Origin: Asaia bogorensis
GTDB lineage: Bacteria > Pseudomonadota > Alphaproteobacteria > Reyranellales > Reyranellaceae
Direction: 5' to 3'
NCBI GenBank assembly: GCA_945889625.1
Contig: CAMDCE010000024.1
Span: forward strand, 1 to 64,000
DNA length: 64,000 bases
A program made the translations under genes and the position numbers. Positions 40,248-47,686 of this stretch are shown here, piece by piece; the first letter of the stretch is position 1; each line of letters begins with the position of its first letter. Below the pieces are notes generated by a model. That model saw nothing but the letters and a program-made list of their open reading frames with translations, was not told the origin of the DNA and searched no databases.

Positions 40248-41011
40248 CCGACTTCCCGCCGATGGGCTGCGCCGTCGTGATCGGCGGCTCGGGCGGCATC
40301 GGTCGCGCCGTCGCCTGCCAACTCGCCGAGCGCGGCTGCAACATCGCCTTCAGTTATTTCACGGGCCGCAAGCGTGCCGAGGAGACGGCAGCGCTGATCA
40401 GGAGCGCCGGTCGCGAGGTGCATGTCGGCAAGGTCGACCTGCGTGTCGAAACCGAAGCACGCGCCTTCGTCGACCAGGCGGCGGAGCATTTCGACGGTGT
40501 GCACACCGTGATCTACGCCGCCGGGCCGTACATCCCCATGCGCTTCATCAGCCAGCAGCCGGCCGCGTCCTTTCGCGAGGTGATGGAGCACGACATGTTC
40601 GGCTGCTATCACCTGATCCAGGCGGCGTTGCCGCATCTGCGGAAGTCCAAGGGTTCGTTCGTCGCCATCGTTACGCCGGCCATCCGCCGCTACGCCAGCC
40701 GCGACATACTGAGTGCCGCGCCCAAGGCCGCCATCGAGCAGCTCGTGAAGGGTGTCGCGGCGGAAGAGGGCCGCTTCGGCGTACGCGCCAACGCCGTGGG
40801 TGTCGGGGTCATCACCGATGGGCTCTATCATGCACTCATGGAGAAGGGCGACTTCGACGAGCGCTTTATCGAAGCTTCGCGCCAGGCCAAGGCGCTCAAG
40901 AGACTCGGTACGGCGGACGAGGTCGCCGAGGGCGTGGTATTCCTGGCTTCTCGGCGCGCCCGTTGGATCACCGGGCAGACGCTGATGGTCGATGGAGGAT
41001 ACGCCCTATGA
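40244..41011 (+). CDS. SDR-family oxidoreductase
   Basis: A 255-residue short-chain dehydrogenase. The cofactor motif is VVIGGSGGIGRAVACQLAER near residue 10, and VIYAAGPYIP replaces the usual NNAG. The catalytic Tyr-x-x-x-Lys is not in the standard place: the region reads IRRYASRDILSAAPKAAIEQ, where the usual YxxxK becomes SAAPK, so the tyrosine is missing at that spot. LVDGGYAL ends the protein as in classical SDRs. Genes on both sides overlap by 4 bp. Activity should be checked since the catalytic Tyr may be absent. Confidence 0.88.
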   Translation: MTDFPPMGCAVVIGGSGGIGRAVACQLAERGCNIAFSYFTGRKRAEETAALIRSAGREVHVGKVDLRVETEARAFVDQAAEHFDGVHTVIYAAGPYIPMRFISQQPAASFREVMEHDMFGCYHLIQAALPHLRKSKGSFVAIVTPAIRRYASRDILSAAPKAAIEQLVKGVAAEEGRFGVRANAVGVGVITDGLYHALMEKGDFDERFIEASRQAKALKRLGTADEVAEGVVFLASRRARWITGQTLMVDGGYAL

Positions 41012-42111
41012 AGCACAGCAAACCCCCGTTCCGCGCCGATCAAGTCGGCTCGTTGTTGCGGTCGGCGCCGCTCAAGGAAGCACGGACCAGACGGGCCACG
41101 GGCGAGATTTCGCCCGCCCAACTGAAGGGGGTCGAGGACGCCGAGATCAGGAAGCTGGTGGCCAGGCAGGAGGAGATCGGCTTGCAGGGCGTGACCGACG
41201 GCGAGTTCCGCCGCGCCTGGTGGCACTACGATTTCCTCGCCGCCCTAGACGGCGTCGAGCTGGTGAGTGTGGCGCAGGGACTCCAGTTCAAGGGCACCCA
41301 GACCAAGGCCGAGGGGCTGCACGTCCACGGCAAAATCGATTTCTCGGCATCTCATCCGATGATCGAGCACTTCAAGTTCCTGAAGTCGGTTGCCAAGGCG
41401 ACGCCCAAGATGACGATCCCGTCGCCCACGGCGCTGCATTATCGCGGCGGCCGGCAGGCGATCGAGAAGTCGGCCTACGCCACGATGGAGCCGTTCTTCG
41501 AGGATCTCGGCAAGGCCTACGCGAAGGCCGTGCGCGCCTTCGGCGAGGCGGGCTGCACCTATCTGCAGTTCGACGAGGTGTTCGTGGCCTATCTCTGCGA
41601 TCCCGCGCAGCGCGACTACCTGCGCGGGAGAGGCGACGATCCCGACAAGCTGCTGCATGTCTACGCCGACCTGGTGAATGCAGCGGTCTCCGGCCGCACG
41701 CCCGGCATGACCATCTCCATGCATCTCTGCCGCGGCAACTTCCGCTCGACCTGGATGGCGCAGGGCGGCTATGAGCCGGTGGCCGAGATCCTGTTCAACA
41801 AGATGGGCGTCGACGCCTATTTCATGGAATACGATTCGGACCGCGCCGGCGGCTTCGAGCCGCTGCGCTTGCTGCCCAAGAACAAGCACGCCGTGCTCGG
41901 CATCATGACGTCCAAGACCGGTGCGCTGGAGAGCAAGGAACAGCTCAAGCGCCGCCTCGACGAGGCTGCCAAGTTCACCGACCTCGACCGGCTGTGCCTC
42001 AGTCCTCAGTGCGGCTTCGCCAGCACGGAGGAGGGCAATCTGTTGGCCGAGGGCGAGCAGTGGGCGAAGCTGTCGAGGTGCGTGGAGGTCGCCGAAGAGG
42101 TGTGGGGATGA
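41008..42111 (+). CDS. MetE-like methyltransferase (C-terminal-domain type)
   Basis: A 367-residue protein equivalent to the catalytic half of cobalamin-independent methionine synthase (YxjG/MetE-C type). The four zinc ligands are kept: His239 and Cys241 (MHLCRGNF), Glu274 (YFMEYDSD) and Cys335 (LSPQCGFAS). FDEVFVAYL and the N-terminal DQVGSLLR also fit. Short forms transfer methyl groups from various donors to a thiol. Coupled by ATGA overlap to the SDR, it suggests that a methyl group from the Rieske substrate may be recycled (inference). Confidence 0.9.
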   Translation: MKHSKPPFRADQVGSLLRSAPLKEARTRRATGEISPAQLKGVEDAEIRKLVARQEEIGLQGVTDGEFRRAWWHYDFLAALDGVELVSVAQGLQFKGTQTKAEGLHVHGKIDFSASHPMIEHFKFLKSVAKATPKMTIPSPTALHYRGGRQAIEKSAYATMEPFFEDLGKAYAKAVRAFGEAGCTYLQFDEVFVAYLCDPAQRDYLRGRGDDPDKLLHVYADLVNAAVSGRTPGMTISMHLCRGNFRSTWMAQGGYEPVAEILFNKMGVDAYFMEYDSDRAGGFEPLRLLPKNKHAVLGIMTSKTGALESKEQLKRRLDEAAKFTDLDRLCLSPQCGFASTEEGNLLAEGEQWAKLSRCVEVAEEVWG

Positions 42112-42251
42112 GCCGATGCTCATCGCAGGCCGTGCTCGACCGCGACTGCCGACCCTGGGACCGGCCGCGAACCGTTCTCGATACGGCGCTGGCCGGCATG
42201 GAACAGAGTGTGACGGACCTGGTTGGGAGCCTCGGCCTCACGCCGGTGTGA
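42108..42251 (+). CDS. 47-codon frame coupled to the MetE-like gene
   Basis: An ATG at 42108 overlaps the stop of the MetE-like gene as ATGA, the same coupling used twice just upstream, and opens a 47-residue frame ending at 42251: MSRCSSQAVLDRDCRPWDRP, then a TVLDTALAGMEQSVTDLVGS-like amphipathic segment. No family is recognised. The shared junction pattern is the only argument for it being expressed. Confidence 0.35.
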   Translation: MSRCSSQAVLDRDCRPWDRPRTVLDTALAGMEQSVTDLVGSLGLTPV

Positions 42252-42281
42252 GGCGATGGATGGCCGACGCTCGCAAGTAGG

Positions 42282-42818
42282 TCACTTGTCCTCGAGCTGT
42301 TGGTTCAGCTTTATCTGCACCTTGTTGGATTCGATGAAGAGGTGCGCGGTCTTGCGCGTGGCCTCGTCGGTGACGTTGCCGATCACGATCGCCACCACGA
42401 GGTCGCACTTGTGGGAGACCGCGATGGCTTCGGCGAGGCGCTCCGAACCGTCCTTCATCTTGAGTCGGTAAAGCCGCGCGCGGCCGAACAGATCGGTAAT
42501 GCGGATGCGGCGGCCCGGCTGCAGCGGCGTGAAGTGCTTGTCCAGCAGCTCGATGTCGGTGACCCTGTCGACTTCGGCGTCCTCGACGACGCCGATATCG
42601 CAATTGCCGCTGAACCCGGGTTTCGGCCTGATGTAGATCTCGAGGCCTTCGCCGCGCCAGGCTTGGCCTTCCGGCCAGGCATCCCGCGGGAACGGCCAGG
42701 CGATCTGGCGCCAGCCGGTGTTGTCGGCATACCAGTTGCCGATGATGGAGAAGCCGGCCAGGCCCGCCACCAGCCCCGCCGCCAGCGACGTCTGGACGAG
42801 CGTGCGACGGCTCAGCAT
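42282..42818 (-). CDS. Exported protein with Tat-like signal, function unknown
   Basis: A 178-residue protein. The N terminus SRRTLVQTSLAAGLVAGLAG has a twin arginine before a hydrophobic stretch, so Tat export or membrane anchoring is likely. The mature part has a central IYIRPKPGFSGNCDIGVVED and an alternating strand pattern, but no family that I recognise. Its start codon overlaps the stop of a 22-codon upstream frame (TGATG), suggesting coupled translation. It converges with the 47-codon frame ending at 42251. Confidence 0.7.
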   Translation of the reverse strand: MLSRRTLVQTSLAAGLVAGLAGFSIIGNWYADNTGWRQIAWPFPRDAWPEGQAWRGEGLEIYIRPKPGFSGNCDIGVVEDAEVDRVTDIELLDKHFTPLQPGRRIRITDLFGRARLYRLKMKDGSERLAEAIAVSHKCDLVVAIVIGNVTDEATRKTAHLFIESNKVQIKLNQQLEDK

Positions 42819-42886
42819 CAGCTCACCGGAGCCTCGCCATCCGGCGTGCGCTGCTGTTGAGTTCGAGGATGTGCATGTCGCGTCAT
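42818..42886 (-). CDS. 22-codon upstream frame with strong ribosome site
   Basis: The frame reads MTRHAHPRTQQQRTPDGEAP then VS and a stop that shares one base with the ATG at 42818 (TGATG). GGGAGGGCGCC lies immediately before its own ATG at 42886, a stronger ribosome-binding site than that of the downstream gene. The 18-bp tandem repeats at 42897-42950 lie just upstream. It could be a leader peptide controlling the exported protein; no attenuator is visible. Confidence 0.35.
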   Translation of the reverse strand: MTRHAHPRTQQQRTPDGEAPVS

Positions 42887-42896
42887 GGCGCCCTCC

Positions 42897-42950
42897 CTCA
42901 GAGGCAGTCGTTGCCTCAGAGGCAATCGTTGCCTCAGAGGCAATCGTTGC
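42897..42950. repeat. Three tandem 18-bp repeats with palindromic core
   Basis: Unit CTCAGAGGCAATCGTTGC, present three times at 42897, 42915 and 42933; the first copy has one change (G for A). Each junction contains GCCTCAGAGGC, a palindrome. The array lies in the promoter-proximal region of the small exported protein gene read leftward. Confidence 0.85.
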
Positions 42951-42992
42951 CCCGACTATAATCGCTTGGGCCAGGGCTGAGCGAGGCGCCGT

Positions 42993-43238
42993 CTATTTCT
43001 TGGCGCCCGTGTCGGTCTTCATGAGGGTCATCGGCCCCGACGCCGGCGCCTCGCAATTGAGGCCGCCGCGTTTGCGGCCGCCCGCCGTCGGCAGCAGGAA
43101 CTCCGCCACTTCGGGGACAGGCTCGGTGTCGTGATGGACCACTTTCGCCATAGCCCAGCCCTGCAGCGAACTCGCGGCAAACGATGTGAGGACCATCCCC
43201 ACGCCAAACATCAGGGCGGCCACCAGCACGTGGCGCAT
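42993..43238 (-). CDS. Small membrane-anchored protein, function unknown
   Basis: An 81-residue protein with one N-terminal hydrophobic helix (HVLVAALMFGVGMVLTSFAA) followed by a hydrophilic tail ending MTLMKTDTGAKK. The start at 43238 follows GGGAAG; the ATG at 43265 does not have one. I do not recognise it. It lies in the same orientation as the exported protein at 42282, with the 18-bp array between. Confidence 0.6.
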   Translation of the reverse strand: MRHVLVAALMFGVGMVLTSFAASSLQGWAMAKVVHHDTEPVPEVAEFLLPTAGGRKRGGLNCEAPASGPMTLMKTDTGAKK

Positions 43239-43578
43239 TACTTCCCACTCTCCCAGAAGCGGCACGATTCAGCGGCTTCCCGGCCGCTGCCCGCCTTATG
43301 ACACACGAAAAAACTCGATTCCCAACGAGTCCCGGCCGCAACTTTTTGCAGTTTTGCCCGAGCGGGCGGCAGTCCAACGCATCTCATGGCCCGACGTCAA
43401 GACAATGCTTGGCTCCGGCAGCCCATTTCTCCCCAAACTGGGTGACGGGGGCGTCATTTGACACGCAGTGGGTTCAACAGACGGGCCTATCTCTTCCCAA
43501 CTTCTGAACCGGACGGACATGGTTTCTTCAGGGGGCGGTGGGCATAGTGGCGCGGATCGACGCAAGCGGAAGAGGCCG
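43239..43578. other. 340-bp gene-free stretch
   Basis: No open frame here has family features on either strand, and the base composition is less GC-rich than the surroundings. A TTGACA at 43458 resembles a -35 hexamer for the rightward gene at 43579, but no matching -10 is at 16-18 bp. It divides leftward small-protein genes from rightward genes, so promoters in both directions are expected. Confidence 0.4.
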
Positions 43579-44133
43579 ATGAAAACCAGTATTCTCGCCA
43601 CCATCGTCCTTGCATCCGTGATGGCAAACGCTTCGGCGCAGACCACCCAGCCCTATGCGGGAATGCAGGCGCGCCAGATCAAGGCACTTTCTGATCAGCA
43701 GATTGCCGACCTGAAGGCCGGGCACGGCATGGGTCTCGCCTTGGCGGCGGAACTGAATGGATATCCGGGGCCCAGCCATGTGCTGGAACTCGCTGATCAA
43801 TTGAGCCTTTCGGCCGGTCAACGGGCGACCATCAAGGATCTGTTCGATGCAATGAAGGCCGAGACAATCGCGATTGGAGAAGGCCTGATTGTTCAGGAAG
43901 CGGCACTGGACCGTCTGTTTGCCGGCCGTGTGGCAACACCGGAGACCTTGCAGGCTGCGACTGCGGCGATCGGCGAGGTCCAAGCCAGGCTGCGCGGCGC
44001 CCATCTGAAATATCACCTCTCGACAGCCGCGATCCTGCTGCCACAGCAGCTTCATCGCTATGCCGAGTTGCGCGGCTATCTGGGTGCCGACCAAGGGCAT
44101 CAGCACATGATGCACAAGCCGAGTTCGAACTGA
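43579..44133 (+). CDS. Periplasmic LTXXQ (Spy/CpxP)-like protein
   Basis: A 184-residue exported protein. The signal peptide MKTSILATIVLASVMANASA is followed by a helical mature part. LSLSAGQRATIKDLFDAMKA matches the LTxxQ-type helix of Spy, CpxP and metal-sensing CnrX relatives, and the C terminus GHQHMMHKPSSN is rich in His and Met, suggesting metal contact. The true start is 43579 with GGAAGAGG in front; the longer frame from 43468 has no such site. Probably a periplasmic chaperone or metal-stress protein. The MHS transporter follows 40 bp later. Confidence 0.8.
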   Translation: MKTSILATIVLASVMANASAQTTQPYAGMQARQIKALSDQQIADLKAGHGMGLALAAELNGYPGPSHVLELADQLSLSAGQRATIKDLFDAMKAETIAIGEGLIVQEAALDRLFAGRVATPETLQAATAAIGEVQARLRGAHLKYHLSTAAILLPQQLHRYAELRGYLGADQGHQHMMHKPSSN

Positions 44134-44173
44134 TTGCGGCTCAATCTTTCACGAGACGCAAGGACAGGATCGA

Positions 44174-45433
44174 ATGGGCTCCGGCCGCACGAACAGGATC
44201 ATCGCAGCCGGCACCATCGGCAACGTTCTGGAGTGGTACGATTTTGCGATCTACGGCTATTTTGCCGCCGCGATCGGCCGGACGTTCTTCCCGCACGAGA
44301 GCCCGATCGCCCAGATCCTCGCCGCCTTCGGCATCTTCGCCATAGGCTTCCTGATGCGCCCCATCGGCGGCGCGGTCATCGGACACATCGGTGATCGATT
44401 CGGGCGGCGCGCGGCTCTGACCTTCTCGGTGATGGCGATGGCTGTTCCGACTTTCCTGGTCGGCGCCCTGCCGGGCTATCAGGTGCTGGGCGTGGCGGCG
44501 CCGATCCTGCTCACCCTGCTGCGCATGATCCAGGGCCTGTCGGTTGGCGGCGAATACACGACGTCGATTGTTTTCGTGGTCGAGCACGCACCGCCCGGCC
44601 GGCGCGGCCTGTTTGGCGCGATCGTCTGCGCCGGCACGACTCTCGGCATCTTGCTTGGCTCGGCAAGCGGCGCGGTCCTGGCCTCGATGATGTCGCCGGA
44701 GGCGCTGGAGGCGTGGGGTTGGCGCATCCCCTTCCTGGCGGGTCTGGTCGTCGGTCTCGCGGGCTTCATCCTGCGCCGCCATATCCAGGAGGAGCTGAAG
44801 ACGGGCACGGCCGTACGGTCTCCCCTTGTCGAGACGATCCGCGACCACAGGCCGGTCGTGATCCAACTTGCAGGGTTCGCGGTATTCCTCGCGGTCCTTT
44901 TCTATATTTCGTTCGTCTACATCGCGAGCTGGCTGCAATTCGCCGATGGCATCGCGCCGGAGCGTGCGCTCGCGATCAACACCATCAGCATGGCGGCGAT
45001 CATTCCGGTCATGTGCGGCGCAAGCTGGCTATCGGATCGGATCGGTCGCCGGCCTCTGCTGCTGGCGGCCACTGCCATCGGGTTCCTCGGCGCCGTGCCG
45101 ATGTTCTGGTTGATGCATCACCACAACCTGCTGGTGATCCTGCTGGGGCAGATGGGCTTCGTTATGGCCGTGGGGATGTATTCCGGCGCCCTGGCGGCCG
45201 CCATGGTCGAGTCCGCGCCGCCGCAGGTGCGCTGCACGGCGGTGGCTATCGGCTACAATGTCACGATGGGGCTTATCGGCGGCTGCAGTCCGCTGGTGGC
45301 GACATGGCTGGTTGATCGTACGAAGGATCAACTCAGTCCGGCCTACATGATCATGGCCGCTTCGCTCGCCTCGTTCCTCGCGGCACTGCGTTACAAGGAA
45401 ACCTACCGGGACAAGTTCGAGGTCGTCTCCTAG
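44174..45433 (+). CDS. MHS-family MFS transporter (ProP/citrate-proton symporter-like)
   Basis: A 419-residue major facilitator of the metabolite:H+ symporter (MHS) family. GNVLEWYDFAIYGYFA at residues 15-30 is the diagnostic first helix. HIGDRFGRRAALTFSVMAMA is the motif A loop, and SVGGEYTTSIVFVVEHAPPG the conserved helix 5 segment. Members take up citrate, proline/betaine, alpha-ketoglutarate or shikimate with protons; the cargo is not determinable. AAGGACAGGA precedes the start. Confidence 0.92.
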   Translation: MGSGRTNRIIAAGTIGNVLEWYDFAIYGYFAAAIGRTFFPHESPIAQILAAFGIFAIGFLMRPIGGAVIGHIGDRFGRRAALTFSVMAMAVPTFLVGALPGYQVLGVAAPILLTLLRMIQGLSVGGEYTTSIVFVVEHAPPGRRGLFGAIVCAGTTLGILLGSASGAVLASMMSPEALEAWGWRIPFLAGLVVGLAGFILRRHIQEELKTGTAVRSPLVETIRDHRPVVIQLAGFAVFLAVLFYISFVYIASWLQFADGIAPERALAINTISMAAIIPVMCGASWLSDRIGRRPLLLAATAIGFLGAVPMFWLMHHHNLLVILLGQMGFVMAVGMYSGALAAAMVESAPPQVRCTAVAIGYNVTMGLIGGCSPLVATWLVDRTKDQLSPAYMIMAASLASFLAALRYKETYRDKFEVVS

Positions 45434-45453
45434 AGGCCGTGGTTGTCTGTCCT

Positions 45454-45738
45454 TCAGACGACCTGGATTTTCTTGCCCCTGAGCCAGTTGATCCCGTCGT
45501 CGTCGAGATTGTGGGCGGAGACGCGAGTCATGAGGCGCATCACGAAGAGACGATCCTTCCGGCTGAGACACGCCGCCAGATCCGACTTGATGTCACTGGA
45601 GCGCTTCTCGGTTTCAATCAACCAGCCGGCCGACTGCATGTGGCAACTATCGTTGTAGTTTTCTTCAAGTGCCGCTGTCACTGCGGCTCGATCCGTCTCC
45701 GGATCGACGACGTCGTATGCAACCAAATAGACCGTCAT
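45454..45738 (-). CDS. Cas2/SinR-like small protein, orphan
   Basis: A 94-residue protein with the ferredoxin-like arrangement of Cas2 and SinR-family relatives: MTVYLVAYDVVDPETDRAAV as the first strand with the Asp-containing loop, SAGWLIETEKRSSDIKSDLA as the middle strand and helix, and LSRKDRLFVMRLMTRVSAHN as the strand before the end. No CRISPR array, cas1 or toxin gene accompanies it. SinR-annotated relatives are widespread and uncharacterised. It converges with the MHS transporter. Confidence 0.6.
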   Translation of the reverse strand: MTVYLVAYDVVDPETDRAAVTAALEENYNDSCHMQSAGWLIETEKRSSDIKSDLAACLSRKDRLFVMRLMTRVSAHNLDDDGINWLRGKKIQVV

Positions 45739-45887
45739 CGCCCTCGCCCCGCCTCAGCTGCGCGTGCAGCGTAGCATGGCGTCGTAGTCGATCAATTCTC
45801 TAACAATTTGCATGCAATCACGAAGGCGCGACTCGGTTTTTTCAGTCAGCGAGAATCTTCACGAGACGGCTCTCGACGTTGCAGGCG

Positions 45888-46310
45888 CTAAGGGCTCTCG
45901 ACCTCGACCGTGACGTTGCGGATGCCGGCTACCGTGCCGACCAGCTTCGGCGCCACCCCGTCGGCCTTGGCGTTGTAGGAGAAGGTGTCGGTGCCGATGA
46001 AGCCGGGCTTGGAGGTGTAGTAGATGCCGGTCCCAACGACACGCTGCGCACAGTCCGGCGCTTTTTCCGCAGCCGCGCGGAAGGTCACGGTGCCGTTCTT
46101 CGGTGGAGTGACGATTTCGATCTTCACGGGCGGGCCCTCCTCGCAGGCGAGCGCGGCGGGAAGCTTGGTGTAGTTCAGATGCACCGTGATGAACGTCTCG
46201 ACGCCGCGCAGGGCCATTTTCTTGATGTCCCGCGCATCCTGGCCGACCGCCGCCGTCCCGCCGAGCAGGCAGGCCGCCGCCAGCCACACCGTGACATACG
46301 ATCTCTTCAT
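45888..46310 (-). CDS. Secreted protein with a bacterial Ig-like fold
   Basis: A 140-residue exported protein. MKRSYVTVWLAAACLLGGTA is a good signal peptide, cut near AVGQ. The mature part has KIEIVTPPKNGTVTFRAAAE and GTGIYYTSKPGFIGTDTFSY, the two halves of a cadherin/Ig-like repeat usually met in large surface proteins, here as a single domain. GGAGGAAG precedes the ATG at 46310. Binding partner unknown. Confidence 0.75.
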   Translation of the reverse strand: MKRSYVTVWLAAACLLGGTAAVGQDARDIKKMALRGVETFITVHLNYTKLPAALACEEGPPVKIEIVTPPKNGTVTFRAAAEKAPDCAQRVVGTGIYYTSKPGFIGTDTFSYNAKADGVAPKLVGTVAGIRNVTVEVESP

Positions 46311-46400
46311 GTGAAGTCTTCCTCCCGGGCCGGCCTTGTGTCGACGGCCCGACATCACTTACGAAACCTCAACCTCGAAGGCAATTCCGCCCTTGGCTTT

Positions 46401-46901
46401 TTACGGCTGATGCAGGTCGACGTGATCGATCGCCCCGGCGCGAACCCAGGCAACGACGGATCGGCCGAGGAGGAAACCCGAGGCCAGGATCATGATGAAT
46501 TCCAGGGTCGGCTCGTAGCGGCTGTCGTCCGTGCCTCGGAGCTCGAGCGCGTACTGAATGGCCGCGAACAGCGCCACGGCCAGGGCAACCGCCAGCCCGT
46601 CGTAGCCCCGCCGCAGGCGGACCAGGCCCCATCCATGGTCGGAGTCGAGACCCATCCAGTGGCCGCGCGCGGCGCCCGCGAGAGCGGCGAGCATGCCGAG
46701 CATCCAGACCTCAGGCTGCAATAAATCGATGATCTCGGGATAGGCGATCAGTATCGCCGTGGAGAGGGCCGCGAGCGGTCCTGGCACCAGCAGCCACCAT
46801 CGCTTCACCGGTCGCCTCCGGCTTTCCGGCACGGCGCCCGCCGCCGCGCCAACCGCGCCCGCCAGCATGACCGTGTGAGCGATGAAGAGGCTGCCGACCA
46901 T
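46401..46901 (-). CDS. Polytopic membrane protein, function unknown
   Basis: A 166-residue protein with four to five hydrophobic helices (for example LFIAHTVMLAGAVGAAAGAV, WWLLVPGPLAALSTAILIAY, GLAVALAVALFAAIQYALEL). No family recognised. ATG 46901 is preferred as GAGGG lies just upstream; ATG 46925 is the alternative. It diverges from the proline-rich protein gene at 47008. Confidence 0.65.
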   Translation of the reverse strand: MVGSLFIAHTVMLAGAVGAAAGAVPESRRRPVKRWWLLVPGPLAALSTAILIAYPEIIDLLQPEVWMLGMLAALAGAARGHWMGLDSDHGWGLVRLRRGYDGLAVALAVALFAAIQYALELRGTDDSRYEPTLEFIMILASGFLLGRSVVAWVRAGAIDHVDLHQP

Positions 46902-47007
46902 TTCGCCCTCGATGCTCGACCACATTGAGAGCCAAACCTTGCGATTGGCAAGCTGGCCATTGCCAGGGGACCCGAAGCTCTGGAACAGTTGTGGCGGGGA
47001 GCAAGCA

Positions 47008-47685
47008 ATGCGGACCAGCCTGTTGGCCGTGTTATGGGCGGCATTCGGGGTGATTTTTACTGCTGGCGCAGTCGTGCTGCTGCGTGCCTGCGGTCTGCCG
47101 CTGCCGGCCCTCGGCTGGGATTTCTGCCCGACGCCGCCGCTTGCCCTTTCGGCCGAAGCCGAGCGTGGCGCTTCGTTGCGCAAGCTGCTCGGTCAGCTCG
47201 AACTCCAGCTCGCGCACAAGGGCCTCGCCTGTGCCAGCATCCCGCCGCCCGAGCCGCCGCCGCTCGAGCTGCCGACACAAACGGGGCCTGTCCGTCCGCA
47301 GCAGACGGCCCTGCTCAAGCCGCCGCCACCTCCACCTCCACCCAAGCCGCCTGCGGTGGCCAAGGCGCCGCCCACACCGCCGCCCGGGCAGCTGCCGTGC
47401 AACGCGGCGACCAGTTCGGGCGGCCAGGGCGTCACCCGCAACAAGCACTTTCTCGGCGATATCCCGGGGCCAGTGAGTGTCACCTATGAGATGTACACCC
47501 AGCCCGACGACCTCAGGGTGGTCTATCGCGACGACATTCTCACCACCACGGGTGGCGCGCGCAGCGGTGGCGATACGCTGAGCTTCGATTGGCGACCAGT
47601 CGCGCCGGACTATTCGGTTGAGGTCATCGTGACCGGAGAGGGCGATGGCACGAAGTGGACCTACTCGGTGTCCTGCCCGCGCTGA
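47008..47685 (+). CDS. Membrane-anchored proline-rich protein
   Basis: A 225-residue protein. One hydrophobic segment at residues 5-27 (LLAVLWAAFGVIFTAGAVVL) is followed by a WDFCPTPP box, a short helix (SLRKLLGQLELQLAHKG) and a proline-rich linker (PPPPPPPPKPP) that would span the periplasm or cell wall space. The C-terminal 85 residues form a beta-rich domain with PGPVSVTYEMYTQPDDLRVV. GGGGAGCAA precedes the start. The family is not named here; such TM-coil-proline-sandwich designs suggest a ligand-binding or scaffold role. Confidence 0.72.
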   Translation: MRTSLLAVLWAAFGVIFTAGAVVLLRACGLPLPALGWDFCPTPPLALSAEAERGASLRKLLGQLELQLAHKGLACASIPPPEPPPLELPTQTGPVRPQQTALLKPPPPPPPPKPPAVAKAPPTPPPGQLPCNAATSSGGQGVTRNKHFLGDIPGPVSVTYEMYTQPDDLRVVYRDDILTTTGGARSGGDTLSFDWRPVAPDYSVEVIVTGEGDGTKWTYSVSCPR

Positions 47686-47686
47686 C

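Noticed and set aside
40963..41007. Longer start for the MetE-like protein
   Set aside because: Upstream residues come from the SDR reading region. The ATGA overlap at 41008 repeats the junction type of the operon.
42897..42950. CRISPR array reading of the three 18-bp repeats
   Set aside because: The units abut without spacers and are too short and few. It is a tandem repeat.
45454..45738. Evidence for a CRISPR-Cas locus from the Cas2-like protein
   Set aside because: There is no repeat-spacer array and no cas1, cas3 or effector gene anywhere in the window.
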